From assembly GCA_016490735.1 (NCBI GenBank), contig JAEMWC010000562.1:327501-391500 (forward strand): a DNA stretch of 64,000 nucleotides, in the 5' to 3' direction. The position numbers were made by a program, and so were the translations under genes. This DNA is from Pachyseris speciosa (taxonomy: Eukaryota; Cnidaria; Anthozoa; Scleractinia; Pachyseridae). Positions 31,878-42,180 of the stretch are shown piece after piece (position 1 is the first letter of the stretch; every line of letters begins with the position of its first letter). The notes under the pieces are model-generated. The model saw only the letters and a program-made list of their open reading frames with translations, was not told where the DNA came from and searched no databases.

Positions 31878-32052
31878 TTATTCCAAAATGGCGGCCAATT
31901 TATTATTCTTTTGTTTGCATGTTAATTAGCCCTCTTTGCCTCGTCAGCATGGACAAAATACAAAAGAATTTTGAAGTGAAAATGAGGCAAAGAGGGCTAA
32001 TTAACATGCAAACAAAAGAATAATAAATTGGCGGCCATTTTGGAATAAGGTG
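31878..32052. mobile_element. Foldback MITE with about 70-base arms
   Basis: Arms start CACCTTATTCCAAAATGGCG and are almost perfectly inverted (…CGCCATTTTGGAATAAGGTG). The paralogous site in the gene A flank (about 3778-3795) lacks it. Flanking TA on both sides suggests a TA target duplication as in Tc1/mariner elements. Confidence 0.65.
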
Positions 32053-32400
32053 TATAAAGGCCTGGCAAACGAGGACACATTGTTGCGGACAGAAATGTTT
32101 CCATGTCTGCCCGCACGCGCAACATTTGTTGCGGACTCAAAATTAAGGCCCTGGCAAACGGGGACACATTGCTGCGGACACATGATGTTTGTTGGGTGCG
32201 CAAACGAGCGGGACACAAAACAAAATCTTTTGTTTCATTTTTTCGGACACAAAGTGTTTCTGGTAAAAATCGGAAACATTTTTTGTGCCTCGGACACAAA
32301 TTTTGTGTTCGCAACAAATGTTGCGCGTGCGGGCAAACATTTGTGCCCCTCAACAGTGTGTCCGCTACAGGGTGTCCTCGTTTGCCAGGGCCTTAACAGT
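32053..32400. mobile_element. TTAA MITE (GGCCCTGGCAAACG family), one copy nested in a partial copy
   Basis: The complete copy lies between TTAA at about 32141-32144 and 32393-32396, with ends GGCCCTGGCAAACGGGGACA and TGTCCTCGTTTGCCAGGGCC. To its left, 32049-32140 is the first part of a second copy (GGCCTGGCAAACGAGGACAC). All are absent from the gene A paralogue. Confidence 0.7.
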
Positions 32401-33720
32401 ATAACCTCCTCGCTTATAAGACAAGATACCCAAACTCTTAAACGCTAACTTAAAGCCTCACAGTTTAACTGGTAATATTTATACACTGGCTAGCCCGTAG
32501 TGGAAGAAGCCATTTCCGCCTCCAGCTTTAACCATCAGGGGAACGGGAAAAAGAATCGAGGCAAAAGCCTAAAAATTGGCTTTCCCCGCAATTAGTCAGT
32601 ATAATCCCTTAAAAATCTAATTCATCCTTTTCGCTCAGGAGGGACTTTGGCAAATAACTGAAAACAAATTAAAGGGCTTTGAGAAAGTCTAGATGGATTG
32701 GTGTTGATCCATAACGATATGTTTCATTACAACAGGATCCATTACAGTACAGTACAGATTTCATTAGCACTCCCCCAAGGGGGCTTTTCAGCACTAATAC
32801 TACTAAATAATTTCCATTAAAATTAAACTGAATCAAATCAACGTACCAAGGAATTACAAAAATAATATGAAATAGGGTCGAATTATGTGAGAATGTTGTA
32901 TTATGAAGAAAAAAACTCACGTAAGAGTTTGCTTCGTAATCTTCGTTTAAGAATATTCAGGGTTCGCTTAGCTTAAGATTTCTTTCTAAACTATTCGATA
33001 ATGACACTGTTCAATAATAGAAGGTCGTTTGTCCTGTAGAGTTCTTAAAAAATTAATATATAAAAGTTGCGAATATCGAGTCTCACGGCCACTTATCTCC
33101 GCTCGCTTTAAAAAGAGCGACGAAAGCTAAGCGCGAGATTGTCCAGTCATGCATTTAAAAAGCAAGCGCAGCGTCACAATAATACAGTTGTGATTTAACT
33201 AGCAGGCCAGTCTTTTAGGACTGGGGTCACATGATCGAACTTTCTGGTATGACTGATTATTTGGTTAATGAAGTTCTGCACTGCTTGGAGTTTGAAGAAG
33301 TGAGTAGTTGATGCATTTGACCACCGACGAACAATAAAACAATTTGTTAAAAACTAAGGCATTGATTATAATAATTATCGAAAAGACACGGAAATGTTTG
33401 CGATTTGGGCTTATTTTATAGACAAACCGTGCTAAAAAAAAGTTTCTACAGTTATTTATAATCCTAGGTAGTGTCGTACACTAGCATTCCTGATTAACCT
33501 GAGTCAACTCGGTAAACAAGGCAATAATTTCTGAAAGGGGGATTTTACAATTTAAGACAACGAGCCGGTCGCACTTTTTCCCACTCTGACTCGCGAACGA
33601 GCGATATAAATATGGAAATATGCTAGCATTTCGCTAGATCCAATCCGCGCTATAGAACTTCGTAGAAGAAAGGGACTGTGGATATAGCTTTGAATCTAAA
33701 CAGTTCTAAAAGAGGGGGAC
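32401..33720. other. Duplicated inter-unit flank
   Basis: Matches 3830-4625 and 22890-23060. Includes sequence around 33420-33690 continuous with the gene A flank but lacking its LINE insertion. No gene. Confidence 0.5.
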
Positions 33721-33975
33721 ATTAGGGTTTGGGGTGTTACGGTGTTGCTTATATTTTTGTGCGGTGTTTCGGTGAACAAAATGTCATCTTGCGGTGTTGT
33801 GGTGATCTTAGCCTGTGTACAGCCGCCCCTCCAGGGGAGGGGCGGCTGTACACAGGCTATGGTGATCTCAAACCCTGCGGTGTGCGATATTTGTGTTTTT
33901 AAACCTACGGTGTTCGGTGAAACAAAATTATTTGCGGTGTTGCGGTTTTGTCTTTTGACGCTTGTCAGACTGAAC
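33721..33975 (+). repeat. GCGGTGTT-rich degenerate repeat with 51-bp foldback inside
   Basis: Words GCGGTGTT, GTGTTGCGGT and TGCGGTGTTGTGGTGATC recur irregularly; a second tract lies at 37222-37310. The foldback at 33809-33859 interrupts it. The plus-strand frame here is an artefact of the repeat. Confidence 0.5.
33809..33859. mobile_element. 51-bp minimal foldback with 9-base target duplication
   Basis: 24-base arms start TAGCCTGTGTACAGCC and are perfectly inverted around a 3-base loop. Flanks are identical 9-mers, TGGTGATCT, at 33800-33808 and 33860-33868. Ends (YAGCCT) and duplication length match the 324-bp element at 17199-17522, so both are placed in a Mutator-like group. Confidence 0.8.
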
Positions 33976-33979
33976 TAAA

Positions 33980-34944
33980 TTTCACCTAATTGAACTTCAG
34001 CTGTATCTTCGTTAATTTTTGTTGACCTTTGTTTAATTTGTAACAAAATATAGTGAAATACTGTCAAGTTGATCTTTAATACGCTTTAACTGCCAATCCG
34101 AAGCCGTATTCATTGATAAGTAACTTGACCTCAGCTCGACTTTTCACAGCGTCGGCTTTCAGTATAAACCAGTCACGTGGAGAAGATACCCCGGACAGAT
34201 ATATTTCAACATAAGTCATGAAGATGGTGCATTTTTCTATGAGGAGGGCAAAGGTGGTGAAAACTACCGAAATAAAGACAAGTTTAGATGCCGGATCAAT
34301 AGCAATGAAAGTTGTCTTTCGAAGCTGAGAGAATACTTGGTAAGTTTGTAATACACGTTACGACTTTAATAGCCTGCGTAGCAAGCGTTTCCGTGGGGGT
34401 TTCTGGTAAAGAAAGACCGAGCAGAGAAATTTTTCGATGTTTTTACTAGAGCAAAAACTGTTAGAGGGGGGAGGGGGAGAGAAGGGAAGGAATTACTATT
34501 CTTTCTGTGTAATATAAATTAAGGCCTTAGAGTTCCAGAGGTCAGTCTATACCGGTCTATACCCACTCCGAGGCCCTCTGACAACTCCTGGCGTCTGATA
34601 AATATCTCTATTTGACTATTCACGATTAGATTAGGTTCTATTGCGAGGGAATAGATTTACGGATTGAGCTTTTTTTTTATTTAGGTTTTTTATTTAGTTA
34701 TAGTGCACGGGACTTAAAACTGTCTTAACGAGTACTTGTTCTCACATGCAAAAATAGACAGATGGTCCTGATGAAATATATTTTTAGCCTGTTTTGACAC
34801 CTCCTGGACCCTCCTGTTTTGTCAAAAGCTTATATGAAGTACCGTTGAGCACGCGAGTGAAAGTAAAAGCTGCGGGAGATTTGATGGTCATAAACGTATA
34901 GGGGGGGGGGGGGGGGGGGGAGGGGGAATGGGGTCAGGGGTGGG
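33980..34944. other. Intergenic stretch, nothing recognised
   Basis: No gene seen; G homopolymer at about 34902-34920. Confidence 0.35.
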
Positions 34945-34947
34945 TAA

Positions 34948-35621
34948 GGCCCTGTTTACAAGTAGGTAGGATAACCCTAGTGCTAGGGTTACCCTAGCAG
35001 GAGGTTCAAAGATAGTCCAGGTTTACAAGCACCTACCACCTGGAACAACTCAATCGCAAACAAAATGGCCGACATGAGAGCTGTTCTGCTAAGTATCTCG
35101 ATTCCTCTGTCTGTGCTGCCTGTTATTGCTGCTTTCGAGTGTCATGGAATACAGTAATGTTGCCAAGTTTCATTACAATATATCACTCACTCTAATGACC
35201 GTAACGCAACATGGAAACGTGAGAGTGATTCGACGGAGAAGATTACGAAGAAAACTTGGCCGTATACAGATCAGTGGTGGGGAAAGTTATTCGAGGGAAG
35301 GATGCCTACCTACTTTGCACTAGAAATGTTTTCTGTTTCTGAGAGAAAAGATTATAACGTCCTGAGCGCCGCGTTGTACTCGGTCCGCTATGATGGTCTT
35401 TTGTTGTCAACATTCAAAGGGTCTGGACACAATTAAGAAGTTGTCCCGGGTGGGCAAGTTGTCCGTAACAGAGCGTTTTCAAGGCAGCTAGGGTTACCCT
35501 GGCGCTAGTTGCCTTGTAAACACGATGATGAAAAAAAGAACAAATGTAGCAGCGCTAGGGTAACCCTCCTGCTAGGGTAACCTTAGCACTAGGGTTACCC
35601 TACGTGCTTGTAAACAGGGCC
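34948..35621. mobile_element. Harbinger-like MITE, TAA target duplication, copy 2
   Basis: 674 bp flanked by TAA at 34945-34947 and 35622-35624. Ends GGCCCTGTTTACAAGTAGGT and ACGTGCTTGTAAACAGGGCC; subterminal blocks repeat AACCCTAG(T/C)GCTAGGGTTACC in both orientations. A different subfamily from 8764-9322. Confidence 0.7.
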
Positions 35622-35636
35622 TAAATCTGGCGGCCA

Positions 35637-36000
35637 GCGCTCGCTGACCTCACTCTTTCGCTCCCGGGTCCTCCCGCTTACGCTCGCGCGCTCGCTGACC
35701 TCACTCTTTCGCTCACGGGTCCTCCCGCTTACGCTCGCGCGCTCGCTGACCTCACTCTTTCGCTCACGGGTCCTCCCGCTTACGCTCGCGCGCTCGCTGA
35801 CCTCGCTCTTTCGCTCCCGGGTGCTCCCGCTTACGCTCGCGCGCTCGCTGACCTCACTCTTTCGCTCACGGGTCCTCCCGCTTACGCTCGCGCGCTCGCT
35901 GACCTCGCTCTTTCGCTCCCGGGTCCTCCCGCTTACGCTCGCGCGCTCGCTGACCTCACTCTTTCGCTCCCGGGTCCTCCCGCTTACGCTCGCGCGCTCG
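35637..36000. repeat. 51-bp minisatellite, about seven copies
   Basis: Unit starts CTCGCTGACCTCACTCTTTC and recurs every 51 bases with very few differences, so the array is young. Because 51 is divisible by 3, both strands carry open frames (17-residue repeats such as SERASVSGRTRERKSEV); these are not evidence for a gene. Confidence 0.85.
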
Positions 36001-37330
36001 TTCAACTCAACTTAAGAGAAACAGACAATAACAACAGAAAAGCAAGCAGAAAAATTTTGTGGAGACTCTTCGTTCTCCCGTTATTGGACCTCATAGACTT
36101 TTATAGGCAAATTGAAAAGCATGCCAATCTTTCAAAACTCAAAGACTTCGAGGGAAGTGAAAACGGAGTTTTGACTAGAATTACTAGAAGTGAAGGGGTT
36201 TCAAATAGTGACTTTTTCTGCCGCTGTTAAGTTTTCTAAGCAAATAAGAAGTGGGATCAGAATAATGCAGGTTACAGTTGTCTTAGGGTCGCTTCATATC
36301 AGCCCGCTAACTTAGCGAGATGAATTTTATCATCTGTTCATATGGGAAATTACAGCCCGGTTACCGAGATGAAAAGTGGTGACGCGACCATTCAGGTGTG
36401 AAAACCAACGAGCAATTTTCGCTTTTATCGGTTCTAGAAACCTCAAAATCCTTTACTTTTAAGTTACCCATCAAAAGAAATTATAGCGAACTTTACATAG
36501 AGTTCATGTATCAGCGACACTGCATCAGTTTTGAGGAACCCATTAACTGATCGTCTTCGAGGAGGCTAACCAAGGTGTACAGGCGGCTGGAGGACCTGAA
36601 GAAGACAGTCGAGCTAAGGAACAAGCCATAGACGTAGGTGGGGATAAGTCAGAGTACGATGAAAGCACCGACGAGGATGATGTAGGAACCAGCGACGAAC
36701 AGAAAATTATTTGCAATGGAGAAATCGGAAGCTCAACAACCTTTCTGCTAGGCGTAAGGCCACGCTTTGCGAGAGCCATTCGATTCAACAATCTCCCCCT
36801 ATTTAGACATTGTGGCCTGAAAATGCCATAACATACCAATAAAACTGAAACTTTGGAAACAAACGTTGAGAGATCAAAGGAAATAAAATGCAAACTTTAC
36901 AATATTTACTCACTACAGAAATAGCGGCCTCCTCAGAGGAAACGTTGTTGTATCAGTTCGCAGTTGTAGCTTTTTTGGCTGTTATTCATAGACATGTACA
37001 CTTGACTAAAAAAAGTAGGGCAAGGATAAACAGGCAACAGTACTAGTATCGCCACAGTTTAGATGCGGAGCATACGGTAATAGACAGCATGGCCTTGTGA
37101 TGGTAAATTGTTGAGATATTGACATTGATTACTGTATTGATTGTCCTGCATAAAAGTTTTATCATGTACGGACGTTTTTCCCCTTTTTCAAAAAGCCATT
37201 TAGACGATGTAAATCATGGGACTATTGCGGTGCCGGTGTTTCGTCTATTTTTCTTGCATTGATGCGGTGTTTGTTAATATTTTTTGCGGTGTTGCGGTAT
37301 TCAGAGTCCCCCAATGTCCCCCTCCTAAAA
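36001..37330. other. Intergenic stretch with one unplaced open frame
   Basis: A plus-strand frame at 36547-36831 reads an acidic stretch (DVGGDKSEYDESTDEDDVG) and then VRPRFARAIRFNNLPLFRHC, with no start codon and a stop directly upstream. It could be an exon or chance; no family recognised. A GCGGTGTT tract lies at 37222-37310. Confidence 0.25.
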
Positions 37331-37731
37331 CAAGGTTCATATTTACAGTCCCGGGCTACACATACCCATTTCAAATCTATTCTAGTGCCCCCTCTCACCA
37401 GGAAATCGAACCCGTACCACACTGGTGAAAAGCTAGTGCTTCCATTCCTGGGTCATGTCAATTCAATATCTAGTTTCTGTCGATTTCAATAAAGCAAAGC
37501 ATTCTTGAATTCTGAAAACTCAGATACGCTTATTAGACGTTTCAATCTCGGTTTCATGAGGAATTACAACATACAGCTTTATACAAGAAAGACTTTCTCT
37601 TGCTGTAATTAGTGATTTGAGTAAAGATCATACAATACACGATAGCTTTGCCGTTTCACTTGGCTCTTTACAGATTTTGTGCCCCCAAGACTTCATTTTT
37701 CATCATATCACAAGGATGTATGTAGACTGTG
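37331..37731 (-). other. 3' flank of gene D
   Basis: Paralogous to 23310-23627 and 5360-5643, including a tRNA-like half (AATCGAACCCGTACC, 37403-37417). Confidence 0.5.
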
Positions 37732-37981
37732 TTAACACTGTGATGAACAGAAAATCAAGGTTGGGATTTGGCCATGACTCACGTTAGAACCGTTGGAGTC
37801 TTTTGCCGAGGACTTAAAGGTAACTGTGACACCAGAACACGAGGTACTTGCCATACCATCATAGTGGTAGTAAGAATTATAAATTGTAGTTATTTTAGCA
37901 GTTGCCGTATATGTTATACCAACACGAATGGAAACCGCTTGAGAAAATTGCACCTCAAAGGTTTTGACACTTGAACTGGTG
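37732..37981 (-). pseudogene. Gene D PHR exon, C-terminal part only
   Basis: Reads VKTFEVQFSQAVSIRVGITY...GMASTSCSGVTVTFKSSAK and SNGSNVSHGQIPTLIF to a stop at 37732. The 5' half of the exon, its acceptor and adjoining intron are missing: sequence jumps from the copy C equivalent of 23878 to that of 24206, a loss of about 330 bases, joined at shared GG/GA bases. A relic. Confidence 0.8.
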
Positions 37982-38783
37982 GAATATTAATGCTTCCTCA
38001 TTAGGCGTTGGTTGCCATGCTTATTTCCATTGATACCATTAGTGAGCCACACGCACTGTTGCAAGCGGATTCTGTTAGTGCCAGACTTCCTCGTGTCTTT
38101 GCGCTGTTGTTACTTTATAGTCCGCATCTCGTTCCAAGAAGAGTTCTGTTTCTTTGCAATCCGCCAATTTCTCTCAGATTAAGCCGCTACACAACTGTTG
38201 AAATTATATTCTGTTGATTTACTTCCCTGCAGATTGCAGTTTATCTCTGAGCACCGCATAGGGACTCGCATACTCCCTGAATAAATCAGGAAACGCAATA
38301 ATTCTCAACTAGTACTGGAAAATTGAGCCAGTTATCTACTATTAGTTGAACACCATTCACACCCTCATTTTACTGATATCTTCATATTTTTCTCGTGGCA
38401 ACCTTATGGCACCTATATTTAAAGGACCCATAGTTGCAGCTTTTTTCCATTATTTCGGATCACCTATTTTTAGCAATTTACCATTTCAGCCAGAGAGAGT
38501 AGTTTCACTCGGTTTTTCAAACTCTCGACGGATTTGAAAACAGCGTAAAATTGAATTACTGCATGCAAAATATTTTTGTTTTGTTTTGTTTTGGGCAGTT
38601 TGATTACATAATTTAGTTTAAAATCGTGAAAGACGTTACCCATCGTATTTTAAATTGATAGCTTAATATTTTTATTTGTCTGCCTTGGTGATATAGTCAC
38701 TTCGACGTAGATTGCTATTGGCACCTTAAGTCACCATGGACAGCTGCCTCGCCCACCATTTGTTTGTTTTATAAAGTACTTAC

Positions 38784-39030
38784 GTTGTGGTTGTTGAACT
38801 GCTAAGTTCATTCTGGCTTTCGTTGTCCCCATGCTGTTTGTTGCCACACATTCGTACAACCCACTGTCTGCAGGAACAAAGCGCCTGATGGTAAGGGTAC
38901 TTCCCCTAACTTCAGTCGTCTCCGCGGGTAAAGGCATTCCTAATCTGGTCCAGCTTAGTGTTGGAGGCGGATAACCTTTAGCTTGACAGGTTTCACGAAG
39001 TGCAGAGGGATGCATTGGTGTAGCGAGAGG
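38784..39030 (-). pseudogene. Gene D Ig domain 2 exon relic
   Basis: ETCQAKGYPPPTLSWTRLGM and PADSGLYECVATNSMG match copy C exon 3; donor GTAAGT is present in phase 1. The acceptor region reads TTTTACTCGG where copy C has CTATTCAGG, so the AG is lost. Reading frame inside the domain is still open. Confidence 0.7.
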
Positions 39031-39329
39031 AGGGCAGCTTTGTAAGTGCCGAGTAAAATTTATGTATGTTAGCTAATTGAATTGATGAACGCTTATGACC
39101 ATCATGAGATATGTATCGTATAAATCAACTGCAAATGATTAGTTAAGCAAAAAGGTAATTAAATTCTTGTTGTAAAACACCACTTTTTTGTTGCTGAAAG
39201 TTTATGTTTCACTACACCATGTTAGTTTTAAACGAATTTCCAGCCATTTCAGAGGACTTGAATTCAAAATTTTTCCAGGCGAGCATGCGCCATGACCCCC
39301 TAGTTGACTCACGCGAACGCGTTCAAAGT

Positions 39330-39592
39330 GACCTTTGGGTCCAGGTGAACCAATGTCTCCTCTATATCCTCTTGGTCCAGGTGCACCCGTGATTCCCTTC
39401 TTTCCTCTTGGTCCAAGAGGCCCGGTCATTCCTGTTTTTCCAAATTTTCCTGGTGGTCCCATGGTGCCGTGCGTTCTCCTCTTTCCCTTGGATCCCTTTG
39501 GTCTCCTCCTACCGCGGCAATCCTGTGTACCAGCTGGCCCAGGCGGCCCAGGCGGCTACGAGTTTAGCAAAATGTTTGATAATTTCCATATA
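39330..39592 (-). pseudogene. Gene D collagen exon relic
   Basis: Gly-X-Y remains (GPPGKFGKTGMTGPLGPRGK, APGPRGYRGDIGSPGPKG) are seen, but glycine positions are broken upstream (TQDCRGRRRPKG) and the cysteine-pair segment is deleted between two GCCGCC words. The Ig 1 part is missing and the reading runs into unrelated sequence. The upstream flank is LINE sequence; no exon 1 was found. Confidence 0.75.
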
Positions 39593-39599
39593 AAGTATG

Positions 39600-41825
39600 G
39601 TACATGTAACAATATGTATAAAGATAATATCAGACATGTGAAGAAAGATAACTATTTACTGCAAGAATTTTAACTAATAATTCTCATATAATTTTTTTTT
39701 CAATTTCGTTTTGAATGAGTGGAGAGAATTAGATTCTTTAATATCATTTTCTAAAGAGTTATAATAAGTGGGTCCTTGGAAACTGACAGAAACTTTACGA
39801 AGGTTTGTACTACAAAAAGGAAGGTGAAAATCGTGCGCATATCTAGTGGCATAGCTATGGACTTGTTTGTTTAAAGAAAAATAATTGTTGGACTTTGAAG
39901 GCAAAAGGGCTGGTTAAGAGAAAACATAAGTTTACTAAATTCTAGTTGTCTGATATCGGAAAGTTTTAGTAGCTCTAATTCTTTGAAAATAGGATCTGAA
40001 TGAGAATCGAAAGTTGATTTAGAAATAATTCTGATAACTCGCTTTTGCAAAGAGAAAAGACGGCGAAGATTGGTTTTGTACGTAGATCCCCAAGCAACAA
40101 TACAGCAATGAAGATAAGGATAAACTAAACAATAATAAAGAGTTTTTAGACAGGGTTTAGGTAGAAAAAATCATGCTCTATTAATGACTCCTATTGATTT
40201 CGAGATTTTACGAGCTACTTGAGAAATGTGCGATTTCCAAGCTAGATATTCATCAAGGACTACACCAAGGAAGACCGTTTCCTTAACCTGTTCGATTTTT
40301 TGTTCATTTATGGATATTTGCATTGGAAGATGATACCTTTGCTGTCTAGGCTTAAATAACATAAAATTTGTTTTCTTCAGGTTTAAGGAGAGTTTGTTTG
40401 CCTTAAACCAAGCGGATAATTTATTCAGTTCGGAATTAAGTGAGGCTGCCAGGTAGACAGGATCTTTATGGGACATAAATAAATTAGTATCATCAGCGAA
40501 TAAAATCAGCTCGACGAGCGTCGATACGTTATTTAAATCATTAATATAGAGCAAGGTAAACAAGGGGCCCAAAATGGATCCCTGGGGGACACCACAGCCG
40601 ATAGTTTGTGGAGAGGAGCATTGGCCGTTAAATTGAACGAATTGCAATCTGTTGGAGAGGTAGCTTCTAACCCAGTCCAGAGCCACGCCACGTATACCAT
40701 AATGTTCGAGTTTGTCAAGCAGAATATCATGACCGACGGTATCAAAGGCGTTAGATAGATCAAGGAAAACGCCAACGGCATGTTCATTGCAATCAAGAGC
40801 AAGGGAGATTTTTTCATACAGGTCAATCAATGCTAACGAAGTTGAATGATTTTTTTAAGCCAAATTGATTATCACATAGAATTTCTAGTTTACTTAAATA
40901 ATTATAAAGACGGTTATAAACAACCTTTTCAAGAAACTTAGAGAAGCTATGGAAAATCGAGACCGGTCTATAGTTCGTAAAGAGTGATCGAGCAACGGCT
41001 TTAAAGAGTGGTACCACGCGAACAATTTTCATTTGGTCGGGAACAATGCCATGAGTGATAGATAAATTGATTATATGAGCTAAAGGTTCGGCTATCATTT
41101 CAATAGACTGTTTAATGATGGAAATGGGAATTCTATCATGGCCAGCTGCCTTTCCTGACCGAAAAGCATTAGAAATTTCCGATAGCTCATTTGGAGTCAC
41201 TGGATCAAAAAACACCGACTGACAAAAGTGAGCAGAAAGAAAACTGCGGTGAGAGGCAGACGAGTGAATTTCTTTGGCTAGATTAGGTCCGATATTAGAA
41301 AAATAACTACAGAATCTATTAGCGATGTCTACTGGCTCCGTAATTTCTTGGTTGTCAACTTTAAATATGGAATTGATTTTAGACGCTTTCTTTTTTGTCT
41401 TAATAACTTCATTTAGAGCTCTCCATGTAGCTTTGGCATTTGATTTAGAAACATCGATTTTCTTTTCGTGATATATACGTTTAGAAATTATTCATGAGTG
41501 ATTCAATTTGTTTTTGTAATTTTTAAAACGAATTTCACAATGCGAAGATTGATTGGTGAGATACTGTTTATATAACTTATTTTTCGTTCTTATCGACTTC
41601 AGACGTCCTTTCGATAACCAAGGCTTGCTCAAACGGTAATTGCTCCCCTTAATTTTTTTTAAAGGAAAACATCAATCATATGCCGCAGAGTATTGTTTAA
41701 AGAAGCTGTTATAGGCATTATTTGGATCAGCAAAAGTGGCATACTAAGACCAGTAAATTCTCTCCAAATGCGATAGAAACTTAGTTGTGTTGACTTGATT
41801 TACATCTCGAACAAATAATGTTTCT
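39600..41825 (-). pseudogene. LINE ORF2: reverse transcriptase and C-terminal region (CR1/L2-like)
   Basis: Minus strand, reads in order: ETLFVRDVNQVNTTKFLSHL, FCSYFSNIGPNLAKEI, SGKAAGHDRIP, VPLFKA, NYRPVS, VFLDLSNAFDT (catalytic Asp), CGVPQGSILGPLF, LFADDTNLF (FADD intact), and a tail ending YYNSLENDIKESNSLHSFKT. A one-base loss in an A-run near 40850 shifts the frame, and further stops lie at about 40170. The LINE inserted beside the gene D collagen relic. Its 5' part lies at 52401-52880, beyond a 10.57-kb insertion. Confidence 0.8.
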
Positions 41826-42180
41826 TTAAGCAAAATATACGCAAAGGGTCAAAAACATTACCCCAACTAACCCTAGCCCTCATCCAACCAAAAACGCACA
41901 TCATTAGAAAAGCTTAGGGTTAGATAAAAATATTGGAATTCCCCCTATTTAAGAGATCCCCAGAGCTGAAATTTCAGGCTAACAATAAGTAAAACATATG
42001 CAAAGGGTCAAAAACATTACCCCAACTAACCCTACCCTCATCAATGCCATAAACGCAAGTCATTAGAAAAGCTTAGGGTTAGACAAAACTATTGGAATTC
42101 CCTATATTAAGAAAGTCCCCGAAACTCAATTGAAGGCTAACATTAAGCAAAACATACGCAAAGGGTCACAAACATTACCC

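Noticed and set aside
32050..32448. Overlapping frames on both strands (plus 132 residues, minus 118 residues)
   Set aside because: They fall wholly inside nested TTAA MITEs with inverted repeats, which makes frames symmetrical on both strands.
35595..36005. 136-residue minus-strand repeat protein
   Set aside because: Produced by a 51-bp minisatellite that is open on both strands; no splice sites, paralogue or non-repeat domain.
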